Source: Nakaseomyces glabratus (taxonomy: Eukaryota; Ascomycota; Saccharomycetes; Saccharomycetales; Saccharomycetaceae). Taken from it: a stretch of DNA of 64,000 nucleotides. The translations under genes were made by a program, and so were the position numbers. Below the pieces are notes generated by a model. That model ran no database searches. It had not been told where the DNA came from and saw only the letters and a list, made by a program, of their open reading frames with translations. This document shows, one piece after another, positions 1 to 9,136 of the stretch. The stretch lies in contig NC_088956.1 in NCBI RefSeq assembly GCF_010111755.1, forward strand, positions 248,001 to 312,000, read 5' to 3'. Within the stretch, counting starts at the first letter, position 1; each line of letters opens with the position of its first letter.

Positions 1-429
1 AAATATTCTTGCTTTTGGATGCTTTTAAAATTTGTAGAATCACAAATATCGACTAGACAACTTTGTTTTATCAAATTAGTTAAAGAAAATACGGCGATGT
101 GATGGTCCCTCAGCTCTATTTTGATCTCTCCATTGCTCATAAAGAAAAAACGCTTCTAAATATTTAATCGTTTGTTGTGATATATAACTCATCATTGTTG
201 TAATGCAGTATCTTAATATAATTTACATATTACCTACCAATTTTAATGGATAAGACGAAACTAGTTATAATAATACCCTTTCAATATATTGACATTAAAC
301 TCTAGGTATGAAAAGTGATTATTATAAATAATAATAGACTTGATACAGAATAAAATTAAAAGAATGCAAAAGATATTATATTATAAGCACTTGTAGAAAA
401 AACTTGGGAAATTTTTAATCCATAAACAC
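1..429. other. Intergenic, left edge of window
   Basis: This is AT-rich DNA downstream of the LOC1 stop codon. I see no convincing open frame, tRNA or repeat. It probably holds the LOC1 3' end and the flank of a gene lying outside the window. Confidence 0.5.
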
Positions 430-1041
430 TCAAGCAAAGGAGACAGACTTCTTCTTCCTTTGCACTTTATCATTAGAAGTAGTATGCAGATCACGCTCTT
501 GATCTCTTCTGTTTTTTCTTCTCATTGAACGTGCAATAGATGATTTCTTCTTCAATTCGTCCTTTTTCTCTTCTAACTGACTTTGTTTGGCGGCTTCTTT
601 CCTTTCTATTTCTTGTCTTTTTAGTTCTCTGATTACCTCTAATCTTCTATCTTTCTCCAATTTACTTTCAGTGATATCATCGTATTTGTCCCCGATTGTT
701 TTTATTAACCTGTGTAAAGTTAAGCTATCATGATCATCAATGAATTTCTTACCTTTCTTACCTCTTCTAAGTTTAACTCCTGGGTTAACCGCTTTATTGA
801 GTGATGGAAGATCTAAGTCTTTCTCCGAATATGTACTCTCCTTCTTCTTCTTACCATACAGTCTAGCCCTAGCTTGTTCCTTCTTTACCTGTAATTTATT
901 TGCCTTTCTGCGTTCTGATTTTTCAGTTAGATTAGGAGCATTCGCTAGTTGATTTCTAGCTTGTTGATCAGCAAACACTTCTGGCGTAACAACTCTTTTG
1001 GTTGATTGGCTTTTCCCTTTTGTTTTCTTGATAGAACCCAT
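430..1041 (-). CDS. LOC1: Loc1, nuclear protein of 60S ribosome assembly and mRNA localisation
   Basis: The 203-residue protein is highly basic, with Lys/Arg/Glu-rich helical stretches. It closely follows my recollection of S. cerevisiae Loc1 (about 204 aa): a [15 protein letters not shown] segment near residue 20, then [27 protein letters not shown], and a charged coiled-coil-like C-terminal half ending in KKKSVSFA. In yeast, Loc1 is a nuclear, nucleolus-enriched RNA-binding protein needed for large-subunit assembly and for ASH1 mRNA localisation. The ATG at 1041 gives the expected length. It is divergent from YFH7. A PAC element and an RRPE-like element lie 145-185 bp upstream, which fits ribosome-biogenesis regulation. 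Confidence 0.93.
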   Translation of the reverse strand: MGSIKKTKGKSQSTKRVVTPEVFADQQARNQLANAPNLTEKSERRKANKLQVKKEQARARLYGKKKKESTYSEKDLDLPSLNKAVNPGVKLRRGKKGKKFIDDHDSLTLHRLIKTIGDKYDDITESKLEKDRRLEVIRELKRQEIERKEAAKQSQLEEKKDELKKKSSIARSMRRKNRRDQERDLHTTSNDKVQRKKKSVSFA

Positions 1042-1184
1042 AATAACTTGTACCTATGAAAATATGTCTCAACACTTTAATAAACAAACAGAGCAATGGT
1101 AGGATTTTGTAATACTCAAGTGATCAGGATAATAAGTAATGTTCAAGCATGAAGTCTTTCATTGTATAACAATTTTTTATCCAC

Positions 1185-1192
1185 CTCATCGC
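1185..1192 (-). promoter_or_regulatory. PAC element of LOC1
   Basis: The plus strand reads CTCATCGC, which is GCGATGAG on the LOC1 coding strand. PAC is the binding site of the Dot6/Tod6 repressors at yeast ribosome-biogenesis genes. It sits about 145 bp upstream of the LOC1 ATG, the usual distance. Confidence 0.7.
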
Positions 1193-1216
1193 TTTCATCA
1201 AAAAATATCATCAAAC

Positions 1217-1226
1217 AAAAAATTTT
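1217..1226 (-). promoter_or_regulatory. RRPE-like element of LOC1
   Basis: The A-run followed by TTTT (AAAAATTTTC) resembles the RRPE motif that accompanies PAC at rRNA-processing genes and is bound by Stb3. It lies about 25 bp beyond the PAC element. The motif is low in complexity, so support comes mainly from the pairing. Confidence 0.5.
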
Positions 1227-1800
1227 CGGACTGGTAGACAATCATCATCTACTTTATTAAGTCATTTTTTCTGTTCGGAAAGCATACACAGCAATGTTTT
1301 CATATCAACTTTGGTTTCACATGTACGGAATTATAATCTTAATTTTAATTTTTAACTGTTTTCTAATCACATGATAGGACTCCTTATGTATTAGTGACCA
1401 AAATATGAATTGATATTATGAGAGGTAATTATTTTTGTATAAAGTGTCTCAAGGATGTGCCAACTTTATCTCTTACACAGGGATAAGTATTTTGTAAATA
1501 TATTGGTTTAATTCTTATTGTTATTGTTGTTGTTATAGTTATGGAGCTATTTATGTGAGAATACTAAGCCCTATATTACGCTAGTCATTCAATTTTAATA
1601 TAGCTTAGAATAGCATGAGAAAAGTAAAAGAAGTACTTTGATTTTTAAGTATTCAATTGAGTGATTGCACATTCGAGCATATACACACAGAGACTGCCGA
1701 GCTCATCTAGAAACTACAAAAGGACAAGATAGGAAGCCTACTCGCATTTGAAAGTCCAACAAATAGCGACTTCTTAATATAAAAGCGACAATAGGGAGAG

Positions 1801-2838
1801 ATGGTCGATGTTAATCGATTAAAAGAAGAAGTGATTGCTTCATATAGGGAAATTTGCAAAGAGAATTATAGACTGTTGGTTTTCATTGTTGGTCCACCAG
1901 GATCCGGTAAATCCACAATTGCTGAAAAACTGAAGGATGCAATCAACACATCATATCTTGATTATCTTAAGGAAATAGACAGAAAGACTTTAAGGTGTGA
2001 AAACTATAACCATATTAACATTGATCAATTTGTTCAAGGTATTGAAGGTGAAACCATTAGTAGTGCTTTAGAAGATGAAAGACATGAGAACTTCGATTCA
2101 GTGGAAAATGTTGACTTCATTTGTAAGAAAAAACGTCTAAAAGATGGTTCATATACAATTACTGGTAGGGGGGGTCAATTGAATGCCATAAAAGTTAGAC
2201 AACCCACCTCTCAAGAAAAGAATCTTGAAGGTAACACTACAATTGCCGAGGTTCTACCTATGGATGGGTTTCACTTAAGCCGAGAATGCCTGGATCATTT
2301 TTCTGATCCTCAATGGGCTCACCTAAGAAGAGGTTCTTCTTTAACTTTTGATAGTAATAATTTTCTTAAACTCTGTGAGATCATGGCCAAGACAAGTCGG
2401 ATATTCCCATCCATAGGATATGATGGGGATGACTTCACAGCATTTGATGCCATTTCATCATCGTTTGACTGCAGTGTTCCGTCAGTCGAAGTTCCTGGTT
2501 TTGATCATTCACTTAAAGATCCACAACCTTCTCAACATACTATTTCTTTTAAGTCCAGAATTGTTATATTTGAAGGACTCTATTTGCTCTATAATAAAGA
2601 AAACTGGTCAAAAATCTATAATATAGTTAGTAACTCGAATGCTAAATTATTTTATAAGATCCTTGCATGTGAGGACCAAATAGAATCACGAGTCGCAAAA
2701 AGACACCTAAAAGCAGGTTTAGTTGCTTCGATTGAGGATGGGAAGGACAAGTTTAGGAAAAACGATTTATTGAATGCTAGAGATGTTGAAAAGAATTCAA
2801 TATCTTCAGAAGATATTAGACTAATTCGTAATGATTAA
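1801..2838 (+). CDS. YFH7: Yfh7-type P-loop kinase
   Basis: The 345-residue protein (about 353 in S. cerevisiae) has a perfect Walker A motif GPPGSGKST at residues 31-39 and a PMDGFHLS motif near residues 153-160, as in the phosphoribulokinase/uridine kinase/pantothenate kinase group of P-loop kinases. The C-terminal RVAKRHLKAGL segment is typical of the lid and arginine region of that fold. S. cerevisiae Yfh7 is an ATP-dependent kinase whose physiological substrate I do not know. The ATG at 1801 is the first in frame and gives the family length. FAR7 follows on the same strand, as YFR007W-YFR008W do in S. cerevisiae. Confidence 0.9.
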   Translation: MVDVNRLKEEVIASYREICKENYRLLVFIVGPPGSGKSTIAEKLKDAINTSYLDYLKEIDRKTLRCENYNHINIDQFVQGIEGETISSALEDERHENFDSVENVDFICKKKRLKDGSYTITGRGGQLNAIKVRQPTSQEKNLEGNTTIAEVLPMDGFHLSRECLDHFSDPQWAHLRRGSSLTFDSNNFLKLCEIMAKTSRIFPSIGYDGDDFTAFDAISSSFDCSVPSVEVPGFDHSLKDPQPSQHTISFKSRIVIFEGLYLLYNKENWSKIYNIVSNSNAKLFYKILACEDQIESRVAKRHLKAGLVASIEDGKDKFRKNDLLNARDVEKNSISSEDIRLIRND

Positions 2839-3105
2839 CTCGTGTTCTAGAAGTCTTTCTCTGAAAGTTCATCGTCTATAGGTTTAGAAGTTTATCGGTA
2901 ATTCTTATTTATGTAGTAAAATATAATCGACTTAAAAGAAAACGTAAATATACTGTCACAGAGAAAATATTTCATTTATTTTAAACTTGAGTATTTCTTT
3001 ATTTTTTTTATTTATGTTTTGGTCAGGCTTGGAACATCTAAAATATAAACCAATTCTACAAAGAATCAGATTGCGTATTAAACACAACATAAAAATGAAG
3101 AACTT

Positions 3106-3801
3106 ATGTATCTTCTAAACGATTTTACACTATTGTACAAATTGTCAGAAAAGAGATCAAATCGAATAAAACCGCAAATCATAAAAGATATAATGGAAGG
3201 TAATGTGCCTCCCCAGGCTCCCCAGCAGCTTTATATGACGCCCCAATCTGAGAACCTGACACATTTGTATAAATTGCTTGAACAACTCATACAACAGTTG
3301 GCGACCAACAATGAGAAGAAGGAGAATATATTAGTGGCTGTTGATACACTATCGAATAGGGTGAACAGCAGTGAGACATCTGTCAATGATCATTATTCAA
3401 GTAGTGCAAGACTTATTCAGCAATTTTTGGATCGGATAGACCCTGTACCTGACTCTCAATCTTCTAAAGATAAAAATAGAGTTGAAGAAACTCTACGACA
3501 ACAGAACAAACAACTAAAAGAAATTTTACTGAACTCTCAATCTATCACACGGGAAAGTTATGACATTTTGAAATACCATGAAGAATGCCTACATGAAGTT
3601 ATTGGACATTTGAGAGCTGATATACTAAAGGATCAGCGCAAAGTAGTTAATGAAATCAGAACTAGATTTAACAAAGATGTAAAGGCATTAGAAGACATAG
3701 AATTCCAATCATACATTGATAACGTAAATGAAATTCAGAAACTTATGGACATTTCGTATGTATACAGAACGTTATTAAGACTGGTGACCCAAACTTCTTG
3801 A
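3106..3801 (+). CDS. FAR7: Far7, subunit of the Far3-Far7-Far8-Far9-Far10-Far11 complex
   Basis: This is a small, largely helical protein with predicted coiled coil through much of residues 45-220. It shows the LTHLYKLLEQLIQQL segment and lies directly after YFH7, as in S. cerevisiae (Far7, about 221 aa). The Far complex is STRIPAK-like, works at the ER/Golgi surface, and supports pheromone arrest and TORC2 signalling. The start is uncertain. I give the longest ATG frame (231 aa). The ATG at 3193 (202 aa, MEGNVPPQ) has A at -3, whereas the ATG at 3106 has C at -3 and is overlapped by an out-of-frame short uORF (3095-3118). The later start may be the main one. Confidence 0.82.
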   Translation: MYLLNDFTLLYKLSEKRSNRIKPQIIKDIMEGNVPPQAPQQLYMTPQSENLTHLYKLLEQLIQQLATNNEKKENILVAVDTLSNRVNSSETSVNDHYSSSARLIQQFLDRIDPVPDSQSSKDKNRVEETLRQQNKQLKEILLNSQSITRESYDILKYHEECLHEVIGHLRADILKDQRKVVNEIRTRFNKDVKALEDIEFQSYIDNVNEIQKLMDISYVYRTLLRLVTQTS

Positions 3802-4282
3802 TAAATTGCTACAGTCACCTATAGTTCCATGAGAGAAAAATCAAGTAGTACATATATTCGTAATGCAGTTCTTCAGAGTATATTTGACATCACCATGAAT
3901 CTCAGATTTTTGGATATTTTTGACACTTGCAACTCACCTATTAATGACTACATTATTCTTAGATATTCATGTCAGTTGGTACATTATGTTAGCTTAATAG
4001 ATAATTGAAACACCCTTTTCAGAGTTAATGCTAGTTATATTAAATATACAAATATGTGGATCTATAGTATATAAAAATTAATGACCATTAATGATTACAT
4101 TTAGTTTTGACAGAATCTCAACCTTTATAGAACAAAGATTAAATTTTGCGGCCAACTACAATGTGCCATACCTGTCTTTCTGCTAATGGCTTAGTATATG
4201 AATTGAAATAACGGTATTAATACAATTTTGAATATGAAAATAATATTATCGAAAGTTCATGCAATTTGAGCGTTTATTGTCC
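3802..4282. other. Convergent FAR7/PHO90 3' intergenic region
   Basis: AT-rich DNA between two converging stop codons. I see no open frame, tRNA or notable repeat. It also marks a gene-order junction between a chromosome VI-like and a chromosome X-like block. Confidence 0.5.
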
Positions 4283-7141
4283 TCATGTGGCACTTTGGGT
4301 AGGTGCCTTCAAAACTGAATGCATAATACCGTAACCCAATGTAATAACACAAACAAACACTAATAGGGAGGCAGGTACACCTCTGGATAAAAATGTACCA
4401 ACGCTTAAGTACCTATTGCCCTTTTTGTCAAGCTTTGAAATTGCTGTAACATTAGGGAAACCAGATGATGCCAGACCCATACCTGCCGATGCCAATAGAG
4501 CACAACCAAAGACAAGGATAGGTGCAGCCTTTGGATCGTTCAGTTTGTCACCAACCTCTTGGACCAATGGAATAATAATAATTGCTGAAACTGTGTGCGA
4601 AACAAAAGTACCCACAACCAACATCAAAACACCAAATATACATAAAACAGCAAGTGCAGTGTCATGATCAATTCTTTTTTGAAGAGCCCTAGCAATAGTT
4701 GACAACAAACCAGAAGAAGAAACAGCTTTACCAAGGGCAACACCACCCATAGCTAGGATAACAATAGACCATGGAAAAGTGTTCAAATCATGAGTACTTA
4801 GTAAACCAGTACCAAAAAATAGCACAATTGGTAAAGCAGCAATGATACCAGAAGAACCAAATGCACCCTCAATCTTCGATTCCACACACCATAGTAAAAT
4901 AGTTCCAATAGATACAACAATGATGAAGTACTGCTTTAATGTAAATCTGGTCCTTATTGGTGTAAATTTGTCAAGTTTGGTTAAGTTAATTTTAAATGTC
5001 ATACACATTAAACCCCAAACTAACAACATACTCAAGATACCGGTTGGTAGAGCCACTGCAAAGAATTGACCCCATCCAATACCGTAAGGCTTCAAATATT
5101 GCATCGAGATAACATTTTGAGGAGAGGAAATAGGCGATGAAAGACCACCAATATTAGCAGCAAGAGCGATACCTAACACCAGGGATTGAGCAAATTGATT
5201 GGAAGCATCTAGCGGATCAAGTAATGGTGACAACAAAGAGTATGTTAAAACTGGTGCTGCAACATTAGAAATCCACATAGACAAAAAGAAGACAACACTC
5301 ATAGCCATTAGTAAGACATTTCTTGGCTTAGTACCAGCAAAAGCAAGTAACCAAGACGCCAGAACTTTAGCAATATTATATTGTGCGAGGACCTCCCCGA
5401 GTGTAAAACCAGCCAATAAAATCATAATAGTAGATGACCACATTGTTGATAATATAAGAGTTGATGCTTCAGCAGCCTTCATAACATGGCCATTTGAGTC
5501 TTTCAACACTTTGAATAAAACCACCAGCAACGGAACCAAGAAAGCTGTAACGTGAAGAGGGATTGCTTCACTAGCCCATAAAAAGGCGACACATTCAACA
5601 AGTGCCATACATCTGTGCTGAGCAGGATCGTGGAAGGTTGGAACTGCCAAAAGGATAGCAGTGGCAACAAATATAAAAGCAATTTTGAAGGCCTTCAACG
5701 TAAAAAATAACTTAGGAACTTGCAACTTATAAATAGTTGTAAATTTAAGTGGAATGGGTCTTGGTAGAGGATACTCGTAATATTCCAAGTCTAGTTTACT
5801 AATAGAGTGTGCATTTGCAACGGCTCCATCAATATCGGTAGTTATATCTTTGCTTTGGGATAGCAAACCCAACATGTCTTTCCATGTGTTACTACGTTCC
5901 CAAACAATGTGGTCATGTAGGTAAGACTTAAGTTCTTGCTTTGCTTGTGCAATATTTCCGCGCTCATGACCAGTTATCATGGCATAAAACTCAACCAATT
6001 GTGCGATTTTACCATTCAGTATCATTAGAGTGGAATCTTGGAAGACGTATGTGTCTTTAAAGAATTCACCAGAATGTATCAATTCCTCTCTGGTGTTTAA
6101 GAGCAATACCTTATCTGACTTCTTAGTAATCTTACTGAAACCCATACGATTTAATTCAATGAATGACTTTAGTTGACATAGGTCCACATATAAGTTAATT
6201 ATCGATTGTTTAAGAATCGATTTCCTTTGAGACTTGACGTTAAATTGTGAGTAATTTAGTAGCGCGGTATTGTCACCGCTTTCTGAGAACACATCTTCAT
6301 CGACAAAGTCGTCTTCGTCTTCACCATCTTCTGATACTTCTAGGTAAGAGTTATTTTTGTCAATTGAAGTAATTGGCGCAACGTTTCCATGCTCATCAAC
6401 TTGAGTATCCTTGTTCATGGCATCCGCAAATGGAGAGTCTACGTTTTCTGTATGCGACAATGATGGATGTCTAGTCACAATAACCATGCCTTCTTTTTCC
6501 AAATCCTTAGATAGAGTTTCGAATCTCTCGTAGAATTTGGCCTCAATTCTCTTATAGAAGTCATCGACTTTAAATTTCTCTACTGTTAGGCTTGTAACGA
6601 ATGCATCATAGGTATTGAACAGAGTTTGGCCTTCGCTTGACAAAGAAGAACGACGTGACTCAAAGAATTTCTCCTTAACTTTTCTTAGCGGCGAGCTTTT
6701 GCTATTTTTACCTTCTTTGCTATTGTTATTGGCAGCCAGCGAACCAGCGTTTGTGATTGCAGAGGCCTGGTTGATATCCTTTAGTTCATAGGTCTCTTCT
6801 TCTACACTGGCCTCCTTGTTACCGTCTTTGTTCTTGCTGTGATGAATGGCATGGGAAGAGGATTGTTCAGTCGCCAGATGACTACCGGTGGTGTTCGAAG
6901 AAGGCTTCTTGGAGAAGAACTTCTTCTTGAGCTTCTCTGCAAAGTGCTTCGAAGACGAAGCGATGACTTCGTCCTCTTCTTCCACAACGGGACCACGCTC
7001 CGGTGGCTGATTACCGATGGGACCGTTCTTCAACTCATCTGTCTGCAAAGTGTAGATCAAGTTCTTCAACTCACTATAGTCCATATAATGGTTCTGCCAT
7101 TCCGGCACAGCATTATATTTCAAGAAATGCGAGAACCTCAT
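4283..7141 (-). CDS. PHO90: SPX-domain low-affinity phosphate transporter (Pho90/Pho87 type)
   Basis: The 952-residue protein starts MRFSHFLKYNAVPEW, the canonical opening of an SPX domain. That domain spans roughly residues 1-390 with acidic and Ser-rich insertions. About twelve hydrophobic segments from about residue 470 onward form a DASS/Na-sulfate symporter-type domain, including SSPISSPQNVISMQ and the conserved ASSGFPNVTAIS near the end. In S. cerevisiae such proteins import phosphate at the plasma membrane with low affinity, and the SPX domain limits uptake. Pho90 is about 881 aa and Pho87 about 923. I name it PHO90 because ACO2, ECM25 and PRP21 follow as in the YJL198W region. Sequence alone does not separate it from PHO87. 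Confidence 0.88.
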   Translation of the reverse strand: MRFSHFLKYNAVPEWQNHYMDYSELKNLIYTLQTDELKNGPIGNQPPERGPVVEEEDEVIASSSKHFAEKLKKKFFSKKPSSNTTGSHLATEQSSSHAIHHSKNKDGNKEASVEEETYELKDINQASAITNAGSLAANNNSKEGKNSKSSPLRKVKEKFFESRRSSLSSEGQTLFNTYDAFVTSLTVEKFKVDDFYKRIEAKFYERFETLSKDLEKEGMVIVTRHPSLSHTENVDSPFADAMNKDTQVDEHGNVAPITSIDKNNSYLEVSEDGEDEDDFVDEDVFSESGDNTALLNYSQFNVKSQRKSILKQSIINLYVDLCQLKSFIELNRMGFSKITKKSDKVLLLNTREELIHSGEFFKDTYVFQDSTLMILNGKIAQLVEFYAMITGHERGNIAQAKQELKSYLHDHIVWERSNTWKDMLGLLSQSKDITTDIDGAVANAHSISKLDLEYYEYPLPRPIPLKFTTIYKLQVPKLFFTLKAFKIAFIFVATAILLAVPTFHDPAQHRCMALVECVAFLWASEAIPLHVTAFLVPLLVVLFKVLKDSNGHVMKAAEASTLILSTMWSSTIMILLAGFTLGEVLAQYNIAKVLASWLLAFAGTKPRNVLLMAMSVVFFLSMWISNVAAPVLTYSLLSPLLDPLDASNQFAQSLVLGIALAANIGGLSSPISSPQNVISMQYLKPYGIGWGQFFAVALPTGILSMLLVWGLMCMTFKINLTKLDKFTPIRTRFTLKQYFIIVVSIGTILLWCVESKIEGAFGSSGIIAALPIVLFFGTGLLSTHDLNTFPWSIVILAMGGVALGKAVSSSGLLSTIARALQKRIDHDTALAVLCIFGVLMLVVGTFVSHTVSAIIIIPLVQEVGDKLNDPKAAPILVFGCALLASAGMGLASSGFPNVTAISKLDKKGNRYLSVGTFLSRGVPASLLVFVCVITLGYGIMHSVLKAPTQSAT

Positions 7142-8432
7142 CTGCAGTGTCCCGTTTGTTTCAGTCCTTTGTTATTATTTCTTGAATAATGGACTCTCAC
7201 TTGGGAAAGGAAATACTTAAGAGTGGTATTCAAACACCTAGTTATATAGTGATTCCGGTTTTGTAATCGTCTACAATATAAGCAAAGTTTAGGGAATCTA
7301 GTTTCATTGTTCTTTTTTTTCTTTCTTAGTGTTCTTTATTTTGCCAATTTTTTTTCTTCTTCCCATTATGTGGCAGGAAGGCTCAATTTTCATTTAGCAG
7401 AGCTAAGAACGAAATTACTGGGGGGACCCGCTTCGTTATCTCGCTTTTCCCTTTTCCTTTTTCCTTCTGCGTAACTTTCTAACAGACTTCTTTTCCCTCG
7501 AGGAAAGATTTTGTGCGTCGCTTCTCTCCAAAGTTGCTTTTTTCATTTTTTGTTCAGTTTTCGCAGTTCCAAGTGCTACGGGAATCGTCTCTGCCAAATG
7601 TTTGTGTGTGTGCTACTGCGCAGATCGTTAGGGTGGAAAAGAAAGAAAATGCCCACTGCCTTCTCCGAGAAAATCGTGTGAAAACCGTGAAAACCGAAAT
7701 GGATCTTACCTTTTAGGCTCCTGCGTTGCGCTCTATGCATCGGCCTGCCAATTAGAAATCCCTTCCATACTTTTTTTCTCTTAAATCTGGGAGGGTGGCT
7801 ACGCGGGTTCTTCTGCATTTGCTTTTTTCTATCAAAACCAAATATCAAATCTTGCGGTGCTTCCTGCAGAGAAGTATCTCGAGGAATAGACATTGTGAGC
7901 CAACAGAAAAAAAGAGGGGGGGAGGCCAGAGACGATGGTGGATGTGCGATGATCTCTGGCACCTTGTTAAGAATAGAACTGTAAGTGCTGTGGGAACTGC
8001 GCACAGTCATGGTGCTGGGATATCTAATTTCGGGTCGGTGGCAGATCAGACCCACGTGGGTCTGATCTAAAGTAAAGAGCAGACAATAACTTGATAGCCA
8101 GTGCTTTAGTTCCAGTCACACTGTTAAGCGGGTACCCATTGTATTTTTACTTGCCTGGAGGATGTACGGTAAGTGTCAAGCAAATATTCTTGAGCAAAAA
8201 ATTTGCATGAAAACGGATCCATCCTCTGTGAATTGACACATAACTGGAGTAGTAATTAGCTTTCTATGTGCAGACGGTGAGACCTGACGCCCATTAGTTA
8301 GACAATGTCGTATGGGCCCTCTGCACTATGGGGGGGGGACTATGTGACTATTTATTTGCGTACAGTATTACATGTATATATTTCTTGTGCATGTGGTTCA
8401 AGCTGTGTTCTTTGAAAAATGTAACTTAATAA
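7142..8432. other. Long upstream region of the phosphate transporter
   Basis: 1.3 kb between the transporter start and tRNA-Thr. The first 400 bp beyond the ATG contain pyrimidine-rich runs (about 7310-7370 and 7440-7560). Further out are a 26-bp palindrome (8043-8068) and a run of nine G (8330-8338). Frames open on both strands between 7513 and 8070, but they overlap each other, start at non-ATG codons in part, and resemble no protein I know. I treat them as non-coding. Confidence 0.5.
8043..8068. repeat. 26-bp perfect palindrome centred on CACGTG
   Basis: The left arm AGATCAGACCCAC (8043-8055) is followed with no spacer by its exact reverse complement (8056-8068). The centre is CCCACGTGGG, so both strands read CACGTGGG, the high-affinity form of the Pho4 site; Cbf1 also binds CACGTG. 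It lies 0.9 kb upstream of the phosphate transporter start and 365 bp before tRNA-Thr. The palindrome is certain. Its role is inferred. Confidence 0.8.
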
Positions 8433-8505
8433 GCTTCTATGGCCAAGTTGGTAAGGCGCCACACTAGTAATGTGGAGATCATCAGTTCAAATCTGGTTGG
8501 AAGCA
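8433..8505 (+). tRNA. tRNA-Thr (anticodon AGT)
   Basis: 73 nt, no intron. The acceptor stem GCTTCTA pairs with TGGAAGC (8498-8504, one G-U), and A at 8505 is the discriminator. The D arm is GCCAAGTTGGTAAGGC. The anticodon stem CCACA/TGTGG encloses loop CTAGTAA with AGT at 8466-8468. The T arm holds AGTTCAAATCT. It is almost identical to yeast tRNA-Thr(AGT). A tRNA upstream of ACO2 also agrees with my memory of the S. cerevisiae chromosome X layout. Confidence 0.97.
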
Positions 8506-8658
8506 TTTATTTTTTACTTTAAAAAAGCATGCCATTAATAATCCTACTATTGGTGAGAAAAGCATTCGACTTTTTGGTTTTGATACTATCCAGGTTTGTA
8601 ACACAGGATACTTTCGTACACACCCTTTTCGAATAAGTTTTTTGCCCAACTACACAAT

Positions 8659-8668
8659 CACCCGTACA
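8659..8668 (+). promoter_or_regulatory. Possible Rap1 site upstream of ACO2
   Basis: CACCCGTACA matches the core of the yeast Rap1 consensus. It is about 470 bp upstream of the ACO2 ATG and 150 bp downstream of tRNA-Thr. A single short match, so weak on its own. Confidence 0.35.
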
Positions 8669-9020
8669 ATGCAGGGGATATCCAAACCATTAAGTAGTCA
8701 TCATTTTGAAAAAATAAAAGAAATCCAAATTTCCATCGGGATTTTTCTTCAGTTTCCTATCAACCTCTCATCTTTGATCTAACTAGTTCTTTACAAAAAG
8801 CTTTCCATTTCATATCTTCGGGAAAAGGGTTTCCTTTTAGGATGTGCAAGAAACATCCATTGGCTCTTGACTAATACTAAGAATTCCAGTGTAAACAGTA
8901 CCACCTTCCCATTGTCAATTGAAGTTGGAAATTAAGAAAAAATTGCGGTGGGAAATATTTGGCGATGACTAAACATTTATTGCAAGTCCTACAAAATTTT
9001 TTTTTTCATAGCAAACTCAC

Positions 9021-9028
9021 TATATATA
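9021..9028 (+). promoter_or_regulatory. TATA box of ACO2
   Basis: TATATATA lies 109 bp upstream of the ATG at 9137, a normal spacing for a yeast TATA-containing promoter. Confidence 0.5.
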
Positions 9029-9136
9029 TTAACAACAATAACTTAACAAATAAAAATAACAAATAGAAGTAAAACGTCTATACTGAGCCGGACCTTGTCT
9101 TACATTACAACAAACTACAATTCGTACCCACTAGCA

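Larger units (their letters stand above)
1042..1800. other. Divergent LOC1/YFH7 promoter region
   Basis: 759 bp between two divergent starts. The LOC1 side carries the PAC and RRPE-like elements listed separately. The YFH7 side is AT-rich with a short TTATTG-type run near 1516-1540. I see no gene here. Confidence 0.6.
8506..9136. other. ACO2 promoter region
   Basis: 631 bp between tRNA-Thr and the ACO2 ATG. It has T- and A-rich runs, a CACCCGTACA sequence at 8659-8668 that fits the Rap1 core, and a TATA box at 9021-9028. Confidence 0.55.

Noticed and set aside
7576..8055. A 159-codon minus-strand frame and overlapping plus-strand frames (7513-7716, 7795-8070) upstream of the phosphate transporter
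   Set aside because: The long frame opens at GTG, the frames overlap on both strands, composition is erratic, and no family is recognisable. Best read as chance frames in a GC-rich promoter.
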